Source of the DNA: Actinomadura craniellae
GTDB taxonomy: Bacteria; Actinomycetota; Actinomycetes; Streptosporangiales; Streptosporangiaceae
DNA: 64,000 nt
Direction: 5' to 3'
Assembly (NCBI RefSeq): GCF_003289645.1
Contig: NZ_QLYX01000016.1
Location: 145,550 to 209,549 of the forward strand
Shown: positions 26,781 through 35,539 of the stretch, piece by piece
Layout: each line of letters opens with the position of its first letter
How positions within the stretch are numbered: the first letter of the stretch is position 1
Notes under the pieces: model-generated
What the model saw: only the letters and a program-made list of their open reading frames with translations
Told to the model about the DNA's origin: nothing
Databases searched by the model: none
Translations under genes and position numbers: made by a program

Positions 26781-27046
26781 CAAACGCGGCATCGCCGCTG
26801 GTCACGCGGTTCACTGATCATCTTCGGGCCGTGCCCGCCGCAGCCTCGGCACGTCGCCGCCCCCACCGGCTTCGGAGGCTCGGTAGCTGCCGCCGCACGG
26901 AGGTTTCCGGTGGCCAGGATCACCGCGTCGGCGTGGACGAGGTAGCGGGTGCCGTCGCCCGGATCGGGGTCCGTGACCTGATGGTGCAGTGCCGACCCGG
27001 CTGGTCCGTACCGTGGAAGCGGTGGTTCATCGGACCGCCCCTTGGG

Positions 27047-27565
27047 TCAGGTCGTGGTGGGAGAGGCGTCGAGCCCGGCCAGGAGCCGGTTGGCGGCTCT
27101 TCGGGATTTCACGATGTGAACGTCGGCGTGCCAGGCGTGTTCGGCGATCAGGGCACGGACGCGGGGCGCCATCTCCCTGCGGTAGCCCCACACGTACTTC
27201 ACGAAGCTCCAGGTGACCCGGTCGTGGACACCGGTGTCGTCGTGCTGGCCGCCCCGGTGTCTCCAGCAGCGCTGGGCGATGCCCCACAGGCAGGTGAGCG
27301 CGGGCAGGTCGAGGAAGATGACGGTGTCGGCACGCCGCAGCCGGATCGGCAAAGTACTGGCGTAGTTCCCGTCGATCACCCAGCGGTCGGTGGTGACCAG
27401 TTCCTCCTGCACGGCCGCGAACTCGTCGGGTTCCATCGTGTTCCACCGGTCGTCGTAGTAGACGGCGTCCAGGTGGACGATCTGAATGCCGAGCCGGGCG
27501 GCGAGCCGCCGCCCGAACGTGGTCTTCCCCGATCCTCCACATCCCATGATCGCGACCCGTCGCAT
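27047..27565 (-). CDS. P-loop adenylate-kinase-like protein (topology modulation/FlaR family)
   Basis: A 172-aa P-loop protein. MRRVAIMGCGGSGKTTFGRRLA contains the Walker A (GCGGSGKT, about 8-15). HLDAVYYDDRWN and RWVIDGNYASTLPIRLRRADTVIFLDLP are typical of the small AAA kinase-like family annotated as topology modulation protein. No specific nucleotide substrate is known for the family. It lies 10 bp downstream of the DUF5713 gene on the same strand, so the two are likely co-transcribed. Confidence 0.85.
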   Translation of the reverse strand: MRRVAIMGCGGSGKTTFGRRLAARLGIQIVHLDAVYYDDRWNTMEPDEFAAVQEELVTTDRWVIDGNYASTLPIRLRRADTVIFLDLPALTCLWGIAQRCWRHRGGQHDDTGVHDRVTWSFVKYVWGYRREMAPRVRALIAEHAWHADVHIVKSRRAANRLLAGLDASPTTT

Positions 27566-27575
27566 CTGGTTCCGG

Positions 27576-27920
27576 TCACCAGTCTCTGGTCGCGATCAGT
27601 TCTTCGTGGTCGGCATCGGTGAACCCGTACGCCTCCGCCACGAACCAGAAGTCCTCGGCGATCATCTCTCGCGCGCACGTCTCGATCTCGCTGCCGGCCG
27701 CGCAGAACTCCTCGTCCAGGGCGTTGAACTCCTCGGTCGCCGCGTGCGTCAGCGCGTACAGCGCCGGCAGGCCGACCGGGCGCTCCGCCTCGATCCGCCC
27801 GCACAACCGCAGCAGGATCAGCCTCCCCTTGTCGACCACATGGTCGGGGAAGTAGTCGTCCTCGTACATGCCCGCCAGGAACGCGTGCCCGGCCACCCGC
27901 CCATTCTCGATCAGCACCAC
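27576..27920 (-). CDS. DUF5713 family protein
   Basis: A 114-aa acidic cytoplasmic protein resembling DUF5713 (FLAGMYEDDYFPDHVVDKGRL near the N-terminus, GLPALYALTHAATEEFNALDEEF in the middle, EMIAEDFWFVAEAYGF at the end). The family has no assigned function. The GTG start has AGGAG about six bases upstream. It directly precedes the kinase-like gene with a 10-bp gap. Confidence 0.8.
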   Translation of the reverse strand: MVLIENGRVAGHAFLAGMYEDDYFPDHVVDKGRLILLRLCGRIEAERPVGLPALYALTHAATEEFNALDEEFCAAGSEIETCAREMIAEDFWFVAEAYGFTDADHEELIATRDW

Positions 27921-28121
27921 TCTCGCTCCTCCCGCGCAGCGACATCCGGCAGCATGCGCCGATCGTGCACCACACCACCGACAACCGCCGGGCGGCCGTC
28001 ACCTCATGACGTGATCGATGCCGCCGGAGAGTGCCGTGTTCGCCTTGTGGCTGTCGGGGCCCGACCCTCCACCCGGTTGACGCCTGAAGCGTCGAACGCG
28101 CCGGTTCCGATGCGTGACGCC

Positions 28122-28778
28122 TCAGCCGTCGATGGCGAAGCCCATGGGGACGGCGGCGGTGACGACGATCTGACCAGGTGCGAAGTCCTCCTCGACACCA
28201 CCGGAGACACCGCTGTGGCTGTAGGTCTTCAGCCGTTCGGGGTCCACGTCTTCGATGTGCAGGACTTTTCCGAGTTCCACCCCGGCGGCCTCGGCATAGA
28301 GTTCGGCCTTGGCACGTGCCGCGGTGACGGCGTCCCGTCGCGCCCGTGATCGAAGGGCCGGCTTGGATCGCACGTCGAAGTCGATGCCGTCGATCCGCTC
28401 CGCTCCGGCGTCCACGATCTCGATCAGCAGCCGCTGGAGCGACCCGATCGCCTCGGTCTCGACCTCGAAGTCGGCTTCGCACTTGTAGCCCGCCTTGCGG
28501 CGCTCGTCGTCGACCCGGCTGTACACGTAGTGCGTCGCGAGCTTGAGCCGAGACGGCGAGACCCCCGCATCGGGAATCGCGTGCGCCCGCAGCACCGCCC
28601 GGACGCCGGTGATGATCTGCTGAGCCGCCTGGAACGCCTCGGCCGGCGCCTCCCCGATGCTGGCCAAGCCGAACTTCACCCGCGCGAAGTCGGGCTCGAC
28701 CGCCACCGTCGCGGCGCCGAACGTCGCCACACCCCACGGCGTCGAGATCTTCGGGTCGTTTCGCACGGCAGCCTCCAC
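28122..28778 (-). CDS. SIMPL domain-containing protein (DUF541)
   Basis: A 218-aa protein of the SIMPL/DUF541 family, seen in GVATFGAATVAVEPDFARVKFGL, ARRDAVTAARAKAELYAEAAGVELGKVLHIED and the terminal PGQIVVTAAVPMGFAI. Family members are often periplasmic or envelope-linked and poorly characterised. Here no signal peptide is present, so it is probably cytoplasmic. It appears to be a single-gene unit with about 200 bp of gene-free sequence downstream. Confidence 0.85.
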   Translation of the reverse strand: MEAAVRNDPKISTPWGVATFGAATVAVEPDFARVKFGLASIGEAPAEAFQAAQQIITGVRAVLRAHAIPDAGVSPSRLKLATHYVYSRVDDERRKAGYKCEADFEVETEAIGSLQRLLIEIVDAGAERIDGIDFDVRSKPALRSRARRDAVTAARAKAELYAEAAGVELGKVLHIEDVDPERLKTYSHSGVSGGVEEDFAPGQIVVTAAVPMGFAIDG

Positions 28779-29476
28779 ACACAGATCGTGATCAAACGGC
28801 CAAATCCTAATCTGACTGGAAACCCGTCAGGCTGAGTTCCACGGCACCTACCTCTGCCTCGCCGCCGGGGGGAGGTCGACGCGGCCCACACCATCGCCGC
28901 CGACACACCCGTAATCTGGGAGCCCGCTGCCATCGAATGGAGCAGTACCGCTGTCGCGCCCTCGGCCTTGAGTGCCACGAGTGGACCTTCGACACCCGCC
29001 GTCCCGGCGAAACGCAGACTGAATGGTCCGAGGACGATCAGGCCCGCGGATGAGTGTTCGGTAGGCCGCATGCCTTCGAGCAGGGCAGAGGCGAACCGGA
29101 CGGGAGAGCGGCGGGGAACCCGTTGACAGGGCCGAAGGCTGACCCTGAAGGGGATGGCCTTTTCGGTTACGCGGCCGTGTACCAGTGCGTGTGGTAACGA
29201 ACGGAGTTCGCTCGCCGTATACCGTGCCGTTCCAGTTTCCCATACGAGATCTGCTACCGAGAGGACCGTACCCGAGATGGCATTTCGGCGCCCCGTATTT
29301 CAAGGCTTGGATCGGCCATATCACCACCGGTCCATAACGGTACACTGAAGTGCAGAACCTGACATATCCTGCTATCACCAGCAGTGCGATGCCCGGCAGG
29401 CACGAATGTGGAATATTACACACAGGCTTCCCGGGGGCCATCGTAACGGGGTGTAATTCGACGTGGGGTGGACGGT
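28779..29476. other. 700-bp AT-richer gene-free stretch before the NACHT gene
   Basis: It is markedly less GC-rich than its surroundings, especially 29150-29470, and marks the left edge of the defence island. It must hold the NACHT promoter, but I cannot assign boxes. One tiny plus-strand frame (ATG 28937 to TGA 29053, 38 aa, with YRCRALGLECHEW) has two Cys and a plausible GC pattern but no ribosome site, so I leave it as a possible remnant. No tRNA or repeat was recognised. Confidence 0.5.
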
Positions 29477-32400
29477 ATGAAAAGGCGGAGCAAGTTAGGC
29501 CTCAGTGCCGCGAGCGCGCTACTGCTGCTCGGCGGAAGCGTGGCGTCCGGCCGGGTGCTCGATGGCCGGAAGTTCAATGTCGTAGCCATGGGAATCGCGT
29601 TTTCTCTAGGCATGTTCTGGCTCTTCGTCGATGATAGACGTAATGGAGCCAAGGACGATGGAGAGATAGCAGAGGCACCCCCGGTTAAAGTGGGTCTGTT
29701 CTGGCGGCGCTCCGCCGTGTTCAGCTCGCGTTATCTTAACCACCTCCTCCAGGTCGAACGTTTTATTGACCAAAAGGGCCTGCAAGAAGTCGGTCCCTTC
29801 ACCCCGGATCTCGATGACGTCTTCGTTGACGTCAGTGTTGAACCACGCGCACCGCATCAGGTGGCAAAGCACGTCCTGGGCGACTTCTCGACCGAGACCA
29901 CCGACCGGCTCTCCTTGCAGAGCATCCTGGAACGTGCGGAGTCCGTCGTGCTGGCGATCACCGGGGCGCCGGGCATGGGCAAGACAACCCTGCTTCGTTA
30001 CACGGCTCGCCAGATATGCATGAACGAATACAGCGGGCGGCGCAAGATACCAATTTTGCTTTACCTTCGCGAGCACCTGGAATCCATAACCGATACCCCT
30101 GAGAAGGGGCTGTCCGAAGTGGTGCGAACGAAGCTGGGGCGCCTTGCCGAGGATGAACCCGAGGGCTGGTTCGAAAAGCGGTTGAGCAATGGCGAATGTG
30201 TGGTCCTTCTGGATGGCCTTGATGAGGTTGCCAGACCTGAGGATCGTCGGAGGATATCCCAGTGGATCGAACTGCAAATTGGATATTATCCAGGCAACCA
30301 CTACGTCATAACATCGCGACCACAGGGCTATCTGACCGCCCCGATCGATGGCGCGGCAGTCCTTCAGGTCCGTCGCTTCACCGAAGAGCAGGTCGAGCGC
30401 TTCGTCAAGAGTTGGTATCTGATGGTAGAGCGCCGGAGCACGGGAGCCGCCGACGAGGCTGTGCTGGTACGCGCCCGGAACGGTGCAGAGGACCTACTGA
30501 AACGACTTCACACAAAATCCGCACTCGACGATCTCACCGCCAACCCGCTGCTGCTCACCATGATTGTCAATGTGCACCGTTTCAGCGGTGCGCTGCCCGG
30601 TAGCCGGGTTGCTCTCTACAGCAGCATCTGCAAGGTCATGTTATGGAGCCGGGCCGAAGCCATCGGTCTCACGAATCGACTCAACGGCGAGCACAAAGAA
30701 ATGTTATTGCGTGGCCTGGCTTTTGAGATGACATGGCGACAAGTGCGGATCCTCAAACGGTCCGAGGTCGATCGGTTGATCGCCCCGAAGCTGGCGCGGG
30801 TGTCCAGCGAACTCACGGCCAAGGACTTTCTCGCTGAGATCACGACGAGCGGGCTGCTGGTCGAGAAGGAAGGGGACCGATACTCATTCGCCCACCCGAC
30901 CTTTCAGGAATACCTGACCTCCGCTCATGTGCACGATCAGAACTTGGTGGATGTCCTGGCCCGAACGGTGGACGATATCTGGTGGCGCGAGACCACGCTG
31001 CTCTACACCGCGCGGTACGACGCTGATCCGATCATCGAAGCGTGCCTGGAATCCGGCAGCCGGACTGCGCTGGCGCTGGCCCTCGACTGCGTTGAAGGGC
31101 AGCAAACCCCTCTCTCCGTGGAACTCCGGCAACGGCTCGACCGGTTTGTCCGCCGGGAGCGTGACCCGGAGAACGACCGTGAACACCACCGGCTGATAGC
31201 CGGGGTCCAGGTCACCCGATGGTTGCGGGAGAAGACGCCGACCTCCGACGGAACCGGTCGTCTGTGCGCCCAGCCGGTCAGCGGTGGCATCTACCAGTTG
31301 TTCGTCCAGGACATGCGGGCCCAGGGTCAGAACCGCTCCACCGACGGGCGGCAATCAGGGCCCGACGGCAACGACCCTGTCCTGGGCGTGCGTGGCGAGG
31401 ACGCTCTGGCCTTCGTCGATTGGGTGAACGAGTTGGTCGGGAAACCTCTCTACCGGCTCCCCCTTTATCAGGAGCTCAACGATCCGGTAATACGAACGAA
31501 ACTCGAAACCACGGAGCACAGCGCGTGGTTACTCTCCGAAGAAGGTCGACTTCACCGCTGGACACCGGCCGGTGTCGACCATCCTCACCTGATCGACGCA
31601 ACGATTCTCGCCGATCGCCTTAGACAGGATATCGTCGGCTCGCCGTGGATTCTCCGCAGCCTCATCAATCTCCGTTCCATCACGACCGCATGCATGCTTT
31701 TCTTTACCTTCGCCCGGGCCATGGAGCGGCTTCGGATAATCGATCGGGGCCGTGAATTCCATCGTGCCGAAAGTCTCGGTCGAGACTTCGCTAATGCGCT
31801 CATACAGGACTCGGGAACGGTGCTCGAACACACGTTGGCGGTGGACCGGAAGCGGGGCCTGGATCAGACGCTCGGCCGGATCATCGCCCATTCCAACGCC
31901 CTGGTCGCGATGAGTACCGGCGTCCTACGCAAAGGACATACCAGGAAACTGCGGCGCGACCTCCACCATGCGGTGGACACCGTGGATGCAGAGCGGGCAA
32001 TGCATCTTTTCGAACTCGAATGGGATGCGGAACTCCTGTTGAAGCTCGATCGCATCCTCGGTAGATCCCTCGTTTCCAGTGGTGAACTGGACTTTGGCCG
32101 GTTCGATGTGTACACCACGGGAACAACGTTTGGCTGGGTAATCACGCACGCTCTCTCCGCCGCCCATAAAGTGAGAAGTTCCGAGCGTCCCATGGTCCTC
32201 GTCCGCGAATTCTGTGAGCGAATGATCTCGCTCACCATTGTCCCGGGAGAGGTATGGGAGGTCTCCCTGGATGCACTGCCCCGCCGGTTGCACCAGTCCT
32301 GCGCCGCGCTCGTCACCGCACTGGACCCCTCGGGCCAGAAGTCGTCGTTCGGCTGGGCCGTCACGGTCGCGCAACGGCTGTCGGTCCTGGCCGTTCCCGT

Positions 32401-32605
32401 GCTCGACGGGCGGGCGGCACTCGATTCCGAGACCGCGACCACCGTTCGGTTGGCCGCGCTGTGCCTGGCGGTCGAGGCTCTGGCCGTTGGTCGCGACGAT
32501 CTCGGCCGGGAGTTCCACGCCGTCGCCGCCGGGATCACTCTCCTGGAACAACGCCTGTGCGGAGAGCAGCCCCCGACCGAGACCATCTTCCTTGCCCTCG
32601 TATGA
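29477..32605 (+). CDS. Membrane-anchored NACHT NTPase with degenerate FGE-like domain (NLR-type defence protein)
   Basis: A 1042-aa protein. Two N-terminal hydrophobic helices (about 8-24 and 33-51) anchor it, leaving the rest cytoplasmic. The NACHT module follows: Walker A GAPGMGKTT (163-171), Walker B VVLLDGLDEV (242-251), YVITSRPQGY, LTANPLLLTMI and FAHPTFQEYL, the last as in bacterial NLR-like antiphage proteins. Residues ~590-675 look like a worn formylglycine-generating-enzyme/sulfatase-modifying fold (VSGGIYQLFVQDM, VLGVRGEDALAFVDWVNELVG, YRLPLYQEL). The helical C-terminus is unassigned and probably the sensor. ATG 29477 is chosen; GTG 29468 is also possible. Lower GC and less biased codon use than its neighbours suggest horizontal acquisition. 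Activation by a phage product is inference from the family. Confidence 0.88.
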   Translation: MKRRSKLGLSAASALLLLGGSVASGRVLDGRKFNVVAMGIAFSLGMFWLFVDDRRNGAKDDGEIAEAPPVKVGLFWRRSAVFSSRYLNHLLQVERFIDQKGLQEVGPFTPDLDDVFVDVSVEPRAPHQVAKHVLGDFSTETTDRLSLQSILERAESVVLAITGAPGMGKTTLLRYTARQICMNEYSGRRKIPILLYLREHLESITDTPEKGLSEVVRTKLGRLAEDEPEGWFEKRLSNGECVVLLDGLDEVARPEDRRRISQWIELQIGYYPGNHYVITSRPQGYLTAPIDGAAVLQVRRFTEEQVERFVKSWYLMVERRSTGAADEAVLVRARNGAEDLLKRLHTKSALDDLTANPLLLTMIVNVHRFSGALPGSRVALYSSICKVMLWSRAEAIGLTNRLNGEHKEMLLRGLAFEMTWRQVRILKRSEVDRLIAPKLARVSSELTAKDFLAEITTSGLLVEKEGDRYSFAHPTFQEYLTSAHVHDQNLVDVLARTVDDIWWRETTLLYTARYDADPIIEACLESGSRTALALALDCVEGQQTPLSVELRQRLDRFVRRERDPENDREHHRLIAGVQVTRWLREKTPTSDGTGRLCAQPVSGGIYQLFVQDMRAQGQNRSTDGRQSGPDGNDPVLGVRGEDALAFVDWVNELVGKPLYRLPLYQELNDPVIRTKLETTEHSAWLLSEEGRLHRWTPAGVDHPHLIDATILADRLRQDIVGSPWILRSLINLRSITTACMLFFTFARAMERLRIIDRGREFHRAESLGRDFANALIQDSGTVLEHTLAVDRKRGLDQTLGRIIAHSNALVAMSTGVLRKGHTRKLRRDLHHAVDTVDAERAMHLFELEWDAELLLKLDRILGRSLVSSGELDFGRFDVYTTGTTFGWVITHALSAAHKVRSSERPMVLVREFCERMISLTIVPGEVWEVSLDALPRRLHQSCAALVTALDPSGQKSSFGWAVTVAQRLSVLAVPVLDGRAALDSETATTVRLAALCLAVEALAVGRDDLGREFHAVAAGITLLEQRLCGEQPPTETIFLALV

Positions 32606-32639
32606 AGCCTATTCCGCTGCGAGCTGCCGCCGACGCGGT

Positions 32640-32805
32640 CAGAGAGGGGCTCCTCCGACCTCGCCTCCAGCGCGCACCGTATCCTCGGCGACGCCTGCTG
32701 ACATGTCGGTCTCGACCCCGGCGGCGCCGAACTGCTGAGACTGCGCAGCAACGCGGTCTTCAAGCTCAAGGCCCTCGTCATCGTCCGGATCGCCGCTGCC
32801 ACGAG
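32640..32805 (+). pseudogene. N-terminal fragment of an aminoglycoside-phosphotransferase-like gene
   Basis: Translating through one in-frame TGA (32699-32701) gives ILGDAC, stop, then HVGLDPGGAELLRLRSNAV and FKLKALVIVRIAA. This is the start of the APH/choline-kinase-like family in actinomycetes, where a nucleotide-binding lobe begins with GAELLRL-x-SNAVFRL and VVVRIA. The TGA may derive from a CGA Arg codon by one transition. Homology stops about 12 bp before the toxin-antitoxin locus, so the rest of the gene is lost, probably when the neighbouring locus arrived. Confidence 0.6.
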
Positions 32806-32816
32806 CGCCTCAGGTG

Positions 32817-33197
32817 TCAGGCAGCGGATCCCTCGGTTCGGGGGCGTCGGAGTTGGCTGAGGTCCAGTTCGACCTTGTGTCCGTGCACGGTGACGACGAT
32901 GCTCGCTCCTTCGGCGCCGGTCGCCATGAGGTAGTCGAACAGGGTGGACAGCAGCATGTCGTCGCGATTTTCGAGCCGGGACACCACGCCTTGGCCCACG
33001 CCGAGTTTCTTGGCGACCTCGGCCTGAGTCATCTGCCCGGCTTTGCGGATCATCGCAAGGTTCATCGCATAGGTGCGGTCTAGCTCCTCGGCCGCGGCGT
33101 TGGCATCCGCGACGTCAGCGGCGATCAGCGGATCCGACAGAAGCCGGTCGAGGTGATCGTTTCCCCGGACGAACGTCTTACCCTCAGGTTCTGTCAT
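32817..33197 (-). CDS. XRE-type antitoxin (HigA-like)
   Basis: A 126-aa protein with a central HTH (MIRKAGQMTQAEVAKKLGVGQGVVSRLENRDDMLLSTLFDYLMATG, about residues 50-94) and a basic-to-beta C-terminus (IVVTVHGHKVELDLSQL). ATG at 33197 overlaps the stop of the upstream gene (ATGA). Toxin first and XRE antitoxin second is the HigBA arrangement. It should bind the toxin and repress the pair. Confidence 0.85.
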   Translation of the reverse strand: MTEPEGKTFVRGNDHLDRLLSDPLIAADVADANAAAEELDRTYAMNLAMIRKAGQMTQAEVAKKLGVGQGVVSRLENRDDMLLSTLFDYLMATGAEGASIVVTVHGHKVELDLSQLRRPRTEGSAA

Positions 33198-33658
33198 GGC
33201 TTCTCCTCGTAGGAGGTCTCTCGTTTCCACTGATCGATGAGCGCATCAGCACGAGTGCCGACACTGTTGTAGAAAACGTCGCCGATCCGTGCCTTATCGC
33301 CTGCGAACAGTGCGACGACCACGGTGCCGGTGTCCGGTGGGAACCAGCAGATGAGCCGCAGGGCGACCTGGGGGTGGTAAGCGTGCGACACCCTCCACAG
33401 CGGGTATCGGCGCGACTGCCGCACCCACTTCAACGTCGCGGTCTCGTTCTCCCGCGTCGGAACCTCACTCAGATTGCGAAGCTGGTCAAGCGCACGAGCG
33501 GCCAGAGCCAGCGTCGTCCGCGCGAGCGCGTCACCCCCACGCGCTCGTTCCTCGAGTTGGTCCAGCCAACTCCCGAAGTCAGCCGGCCAATCTATGTCCA
33601 CCCAGCAAGCATGCCCCTCAAGACATATGCATCGCAAGTCATACCCCGGGGTGAGCAT
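33194..33658 (-). CDS. Type II toxin of RelE/HigB (Gp49-like) family
   Basis: A 154-aa protein. The core is LDQLEERARGGDALARTTLALAARALDQLRNL (helical hairpin), followed by beta strands RYPLWRVSHAY, VALRLICWFPPDTGTVVVALFAGDKAR and the terminal helix ALIDQWKRET. This is the RelE/ParE fold order seen in HigB/Gp49-type mRNA interferases. ATG 33658 (MLTPGYDL) is chosen; a GTG at 33691 is possible, and the usual short N-terminus suggests even the first 25 residues could be extra. It overlaps the downstream antitoxin gene by four bases. Confidence 0.8.
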   Translation of the reverse strand: MLTPGYDLRCICLEGHACWVDIDWPADFGSWLDQLEERARGGDALARTTLALAARALDQLRNLSEVPTRENETATLKWVRQSRRYPLWRVSHAYHPQVALRLICWFPPDTGTVVVALFAGDKARIGDVFYNSVGTRADALIDQWKRETSYEEKP

Positions 33659-33813
33659 CGGCCTGCTGGCAGTGACCGCCGACAGGGCCACCCCCGTCGC
33701 ACCAACCCGGCCACGATCACTATGTTCGCTCGGAGCCTGGCGACACTGGCATACCAGTCCGCGGCCCTATCGCTACCCGCCCGCAGTCTGGGGAGGAAGG
33801 TAGGTGGCGCTTC

Positions 33814-34185
33814 CTACCGGGGTTCGCGGCTCTGTGGCTCGATCAGCGCGGCGAGCCGTTTCGGGGCGATCAGCCGGTAGCTGTCCTCGACGAGTTCGGC
33901 GATCTCGTCCCAGTCCTGGTCGACGTCCAGCCGCGCGCCCACCCAGCCTTTGGATCCGACGTACGCCGGGACGAAGAAGCGCTCGGGGCTCTCGGCCACC
34001 AGGGCCTCCTGCACGCCCGGGCCGGCCTTGACCATCATCGACGTCCCGTCCTCGCTGGTCATCGCGAACAGTTTGTCGCGGATCCGGAACGAGGGCGCCG
34101 TGTGCCCGCCGAACGGCTTCTCGACCGCCTCCGGCAGCGACAGGCAGATGTCCCGCAGCCGTGCCAGCACGTCCCCGTCACCCAT
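33814..34185 (-). CDS. MmcQ/YjbR family protein
   Basis: A 123-aa protein with the family pattern: DICLSLPEAVEKPFGGHTAPSFRIRDKLFAM at the N-terminus, MVKAGPGVQEALVAESPERFFVPAYVGSKGWVGARLD in the middle, and ELVEDSYRLIAPKRL at the end. The YjbR fold is a small double-wing, CyaY-like domain annotated as DNA-binding without a firm role. It stands alone between the toxin-antitoxin pair and Wadjet; I see no reason to make it part of either. Confidence 0.88.
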   Translation of the reverse strand: MGDGDVLARLRDICLSLPEAVEKPFGGHTAPSFRIRDKLFAMTSEDGTSMMVKAGPGVQEALVAESPERFFVPAYVGSKGWVGARLDVDQDWDEIAELVEDSYRLIAPKRLAALIEPQSREPR

Positions 34186-34312
34186 GTCGTTTCTCCTTCG
34201 TTCCCGGCCGGGCAGGGCTCTGACCGTTCATTGTGCGCGGGCGAGCCGCCCGGCGACAGGTGTCGGTGCCGCTCATCTGACCGGACGCGTTTTTCGGCAG
34301 GCGCGGGCCCGG

Positions 34313-35539
34313 TCACGGGGGAAAGCTCGTGGCGACGTCCAGCAGCCGGGTCACGGCGTGGGCGAAGGGGATGGCTTCCTGTTCGATCCGGCGGAACGGG
34401 GTGGGGCCCGCGGTCGCGATGGTGGCGTAGGCGGTCGCCTCGGCCTCGGTGAGGTGCGGCAGGATCGCCGGGGACGGCTTGATGGGGCGGCCCGCCTTGT
34501 CGTGGTTCACCCCGTGCCGGGCGTAGCGGTGCAGGTCGGTAGCGCCCATCAGGATCGAGGTGACCGGTTTCGGTGGCGCGCCGTCCGGTGCGGGCTCGGC
34601 CAGCGCGGCGCGGAACCGGTCGAGGATCGCGTATCCGTCCGCGTCGATGTCGCCCCAGTAGACGACGTGGTCCGCGGCGCGGATCCAGGGCACGTTCGCG
34701 AGGAGGGCCGCGGCCGCCTTGCCGCCGCCCTCGACCACGATCGTGTCCCGCACCGGTGGGAACCAGAGCCGGGAGTCGCGGTTCTCGACGACGAGGACGA
34801 TCCGCGGCCGGTAGGCGATGTCGTGCGTGTCGCCGGTGGTCCAGGCGTCATGCCGGCGGCGGCCCGACGTGGCGTGGTCGGGGTCGGCGTAGGTCAGGTG
34901 CAGCACGGCCGGCCGGGGCCGGACCTCCTCCCGGACGTCGCGTCCGGCGACGTCGCGCAGCAACGCGCCATGGGTATCGAGCCACTTGGTGTGCATGCCG
35001 GGGACCGGGAGTTGACGTGCGGTCCACGCGCCCGCGTCCGGGTGCCGGCGCAGCCAGTCCACCGCGCTCAGCAGCACCTCGGTGTCGGCGGCTCCGAGCT
35101 GGTAGACGGCCCGGACGGTGGTGGGGGTGAGGACCGCGCCGGTGGACTGCAGCGACGACGCGAGCGCGCGGGCGCGGGCGACGTCCACGACCGGCGGGCC
35201 GGTTCCGGAGACCAGGGCGACGGCGGCGTCCAGGTCCGCGGTGAGCGTGGTGGGGTAGTCGTCCGTCACACCCTGGACGGACACCGGCCTGCGGACGATC
35301 ACCACGCCCACGGGGTGCCGGTCGGCGAACCCACGCCAGCGCATGTGCCACTCGTGCCAGGCGGCGTGCCCGATCCGCGCCACCGCGCCACCGGTCGACA
35401 CGCCGGGGCGGAGCGGGACGGAGAACGTGACCGGGTCGCCGGCGCCGAGGTCGGCGCACACAGCCGCCGCCCATTTCCGGTGGACCTTGCGGCGGAGTGA
35501 CTCGACCGCGTCGGCGGGGGTGATCAGTCGGGGGGTCAT
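34313..35539 (-). CDS. jetD: Wadjet type I nuclease subunit JetD
   Basis: A 408-aa protein with an N-terminal DUF3322 region (about 1-190) and C-terminal DUF2220 Toprim-like region. Toprim hallmarks are IVVEGGGKAAAAL and YWGDIDADGYAILDRF (acidic DxD near residues 293-302), giving the metal-dependent DNA-cleaving active site. In Wadjet, JetD cuts closed circular DNA once the JetABC SMC motor has extruded it, so plasmids are destroyed. ATG at 35539 overlaps the jetC stop (ATGA). It is last in the jetABCD operon and of normal length. Confidence 0.93.
   Translation of the reverse strand: MTPRLITPADAVESLRRKVHRKWAAAVCADLGAGDPVTFSVPLRPGVSTGGAVARIGHAAWHEWHMRWRGFADRHPVGVVIVRRPVSVQGVTDDYPTTLTADLDAAVALVSGTGPPVVDVARARALASSLQSTGAVLTPTTVRAVYQLGAADTEVLLSAVDWLRRHPDAGAWTARQLPVPGMHTKWLDTHGALLRDVAGRDVREEVRPRPAVLHLTYADPDHATSGRRRHDAWTTGDTHDIAYRPRIVLVVENRDSRLWFPPVRDTIVVEGGGKAAAALLANVPWIRAADHVVYWGDIDADGYAILDRFRAALAEPAPDGAPPKPVTSILMGATDLHRYARHGVNHDKAGRPIKPSPAILPHLTEAEATAYATIATAGPTPFRRIEQEAIPFAHAVTRLLDVATSFPP

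Noticed and set aside
26803..27026. Minus-strand stretch reading GTRYLVHADAVILATGN, like a flavoprotein dinucleotide-binding segment
   Set aside because: Resembles the VDADAVILATG strand of FAD/NADPH monooxygenases, but only about 20 residues match and the flanks do not; too little to call a pseudogene.
28937..29053. 38-codon plus-strand frame with two Cys
   Set aside because: No ribosome site and no recognised family; noted only in the description of the gene-free region.
33814..34185. YjbR-like gene as a fifth Wadjet component
   Set aside because: Separated from jetD by about 130 bp and not part of known Wadjet operons; proximity alone is not enough.
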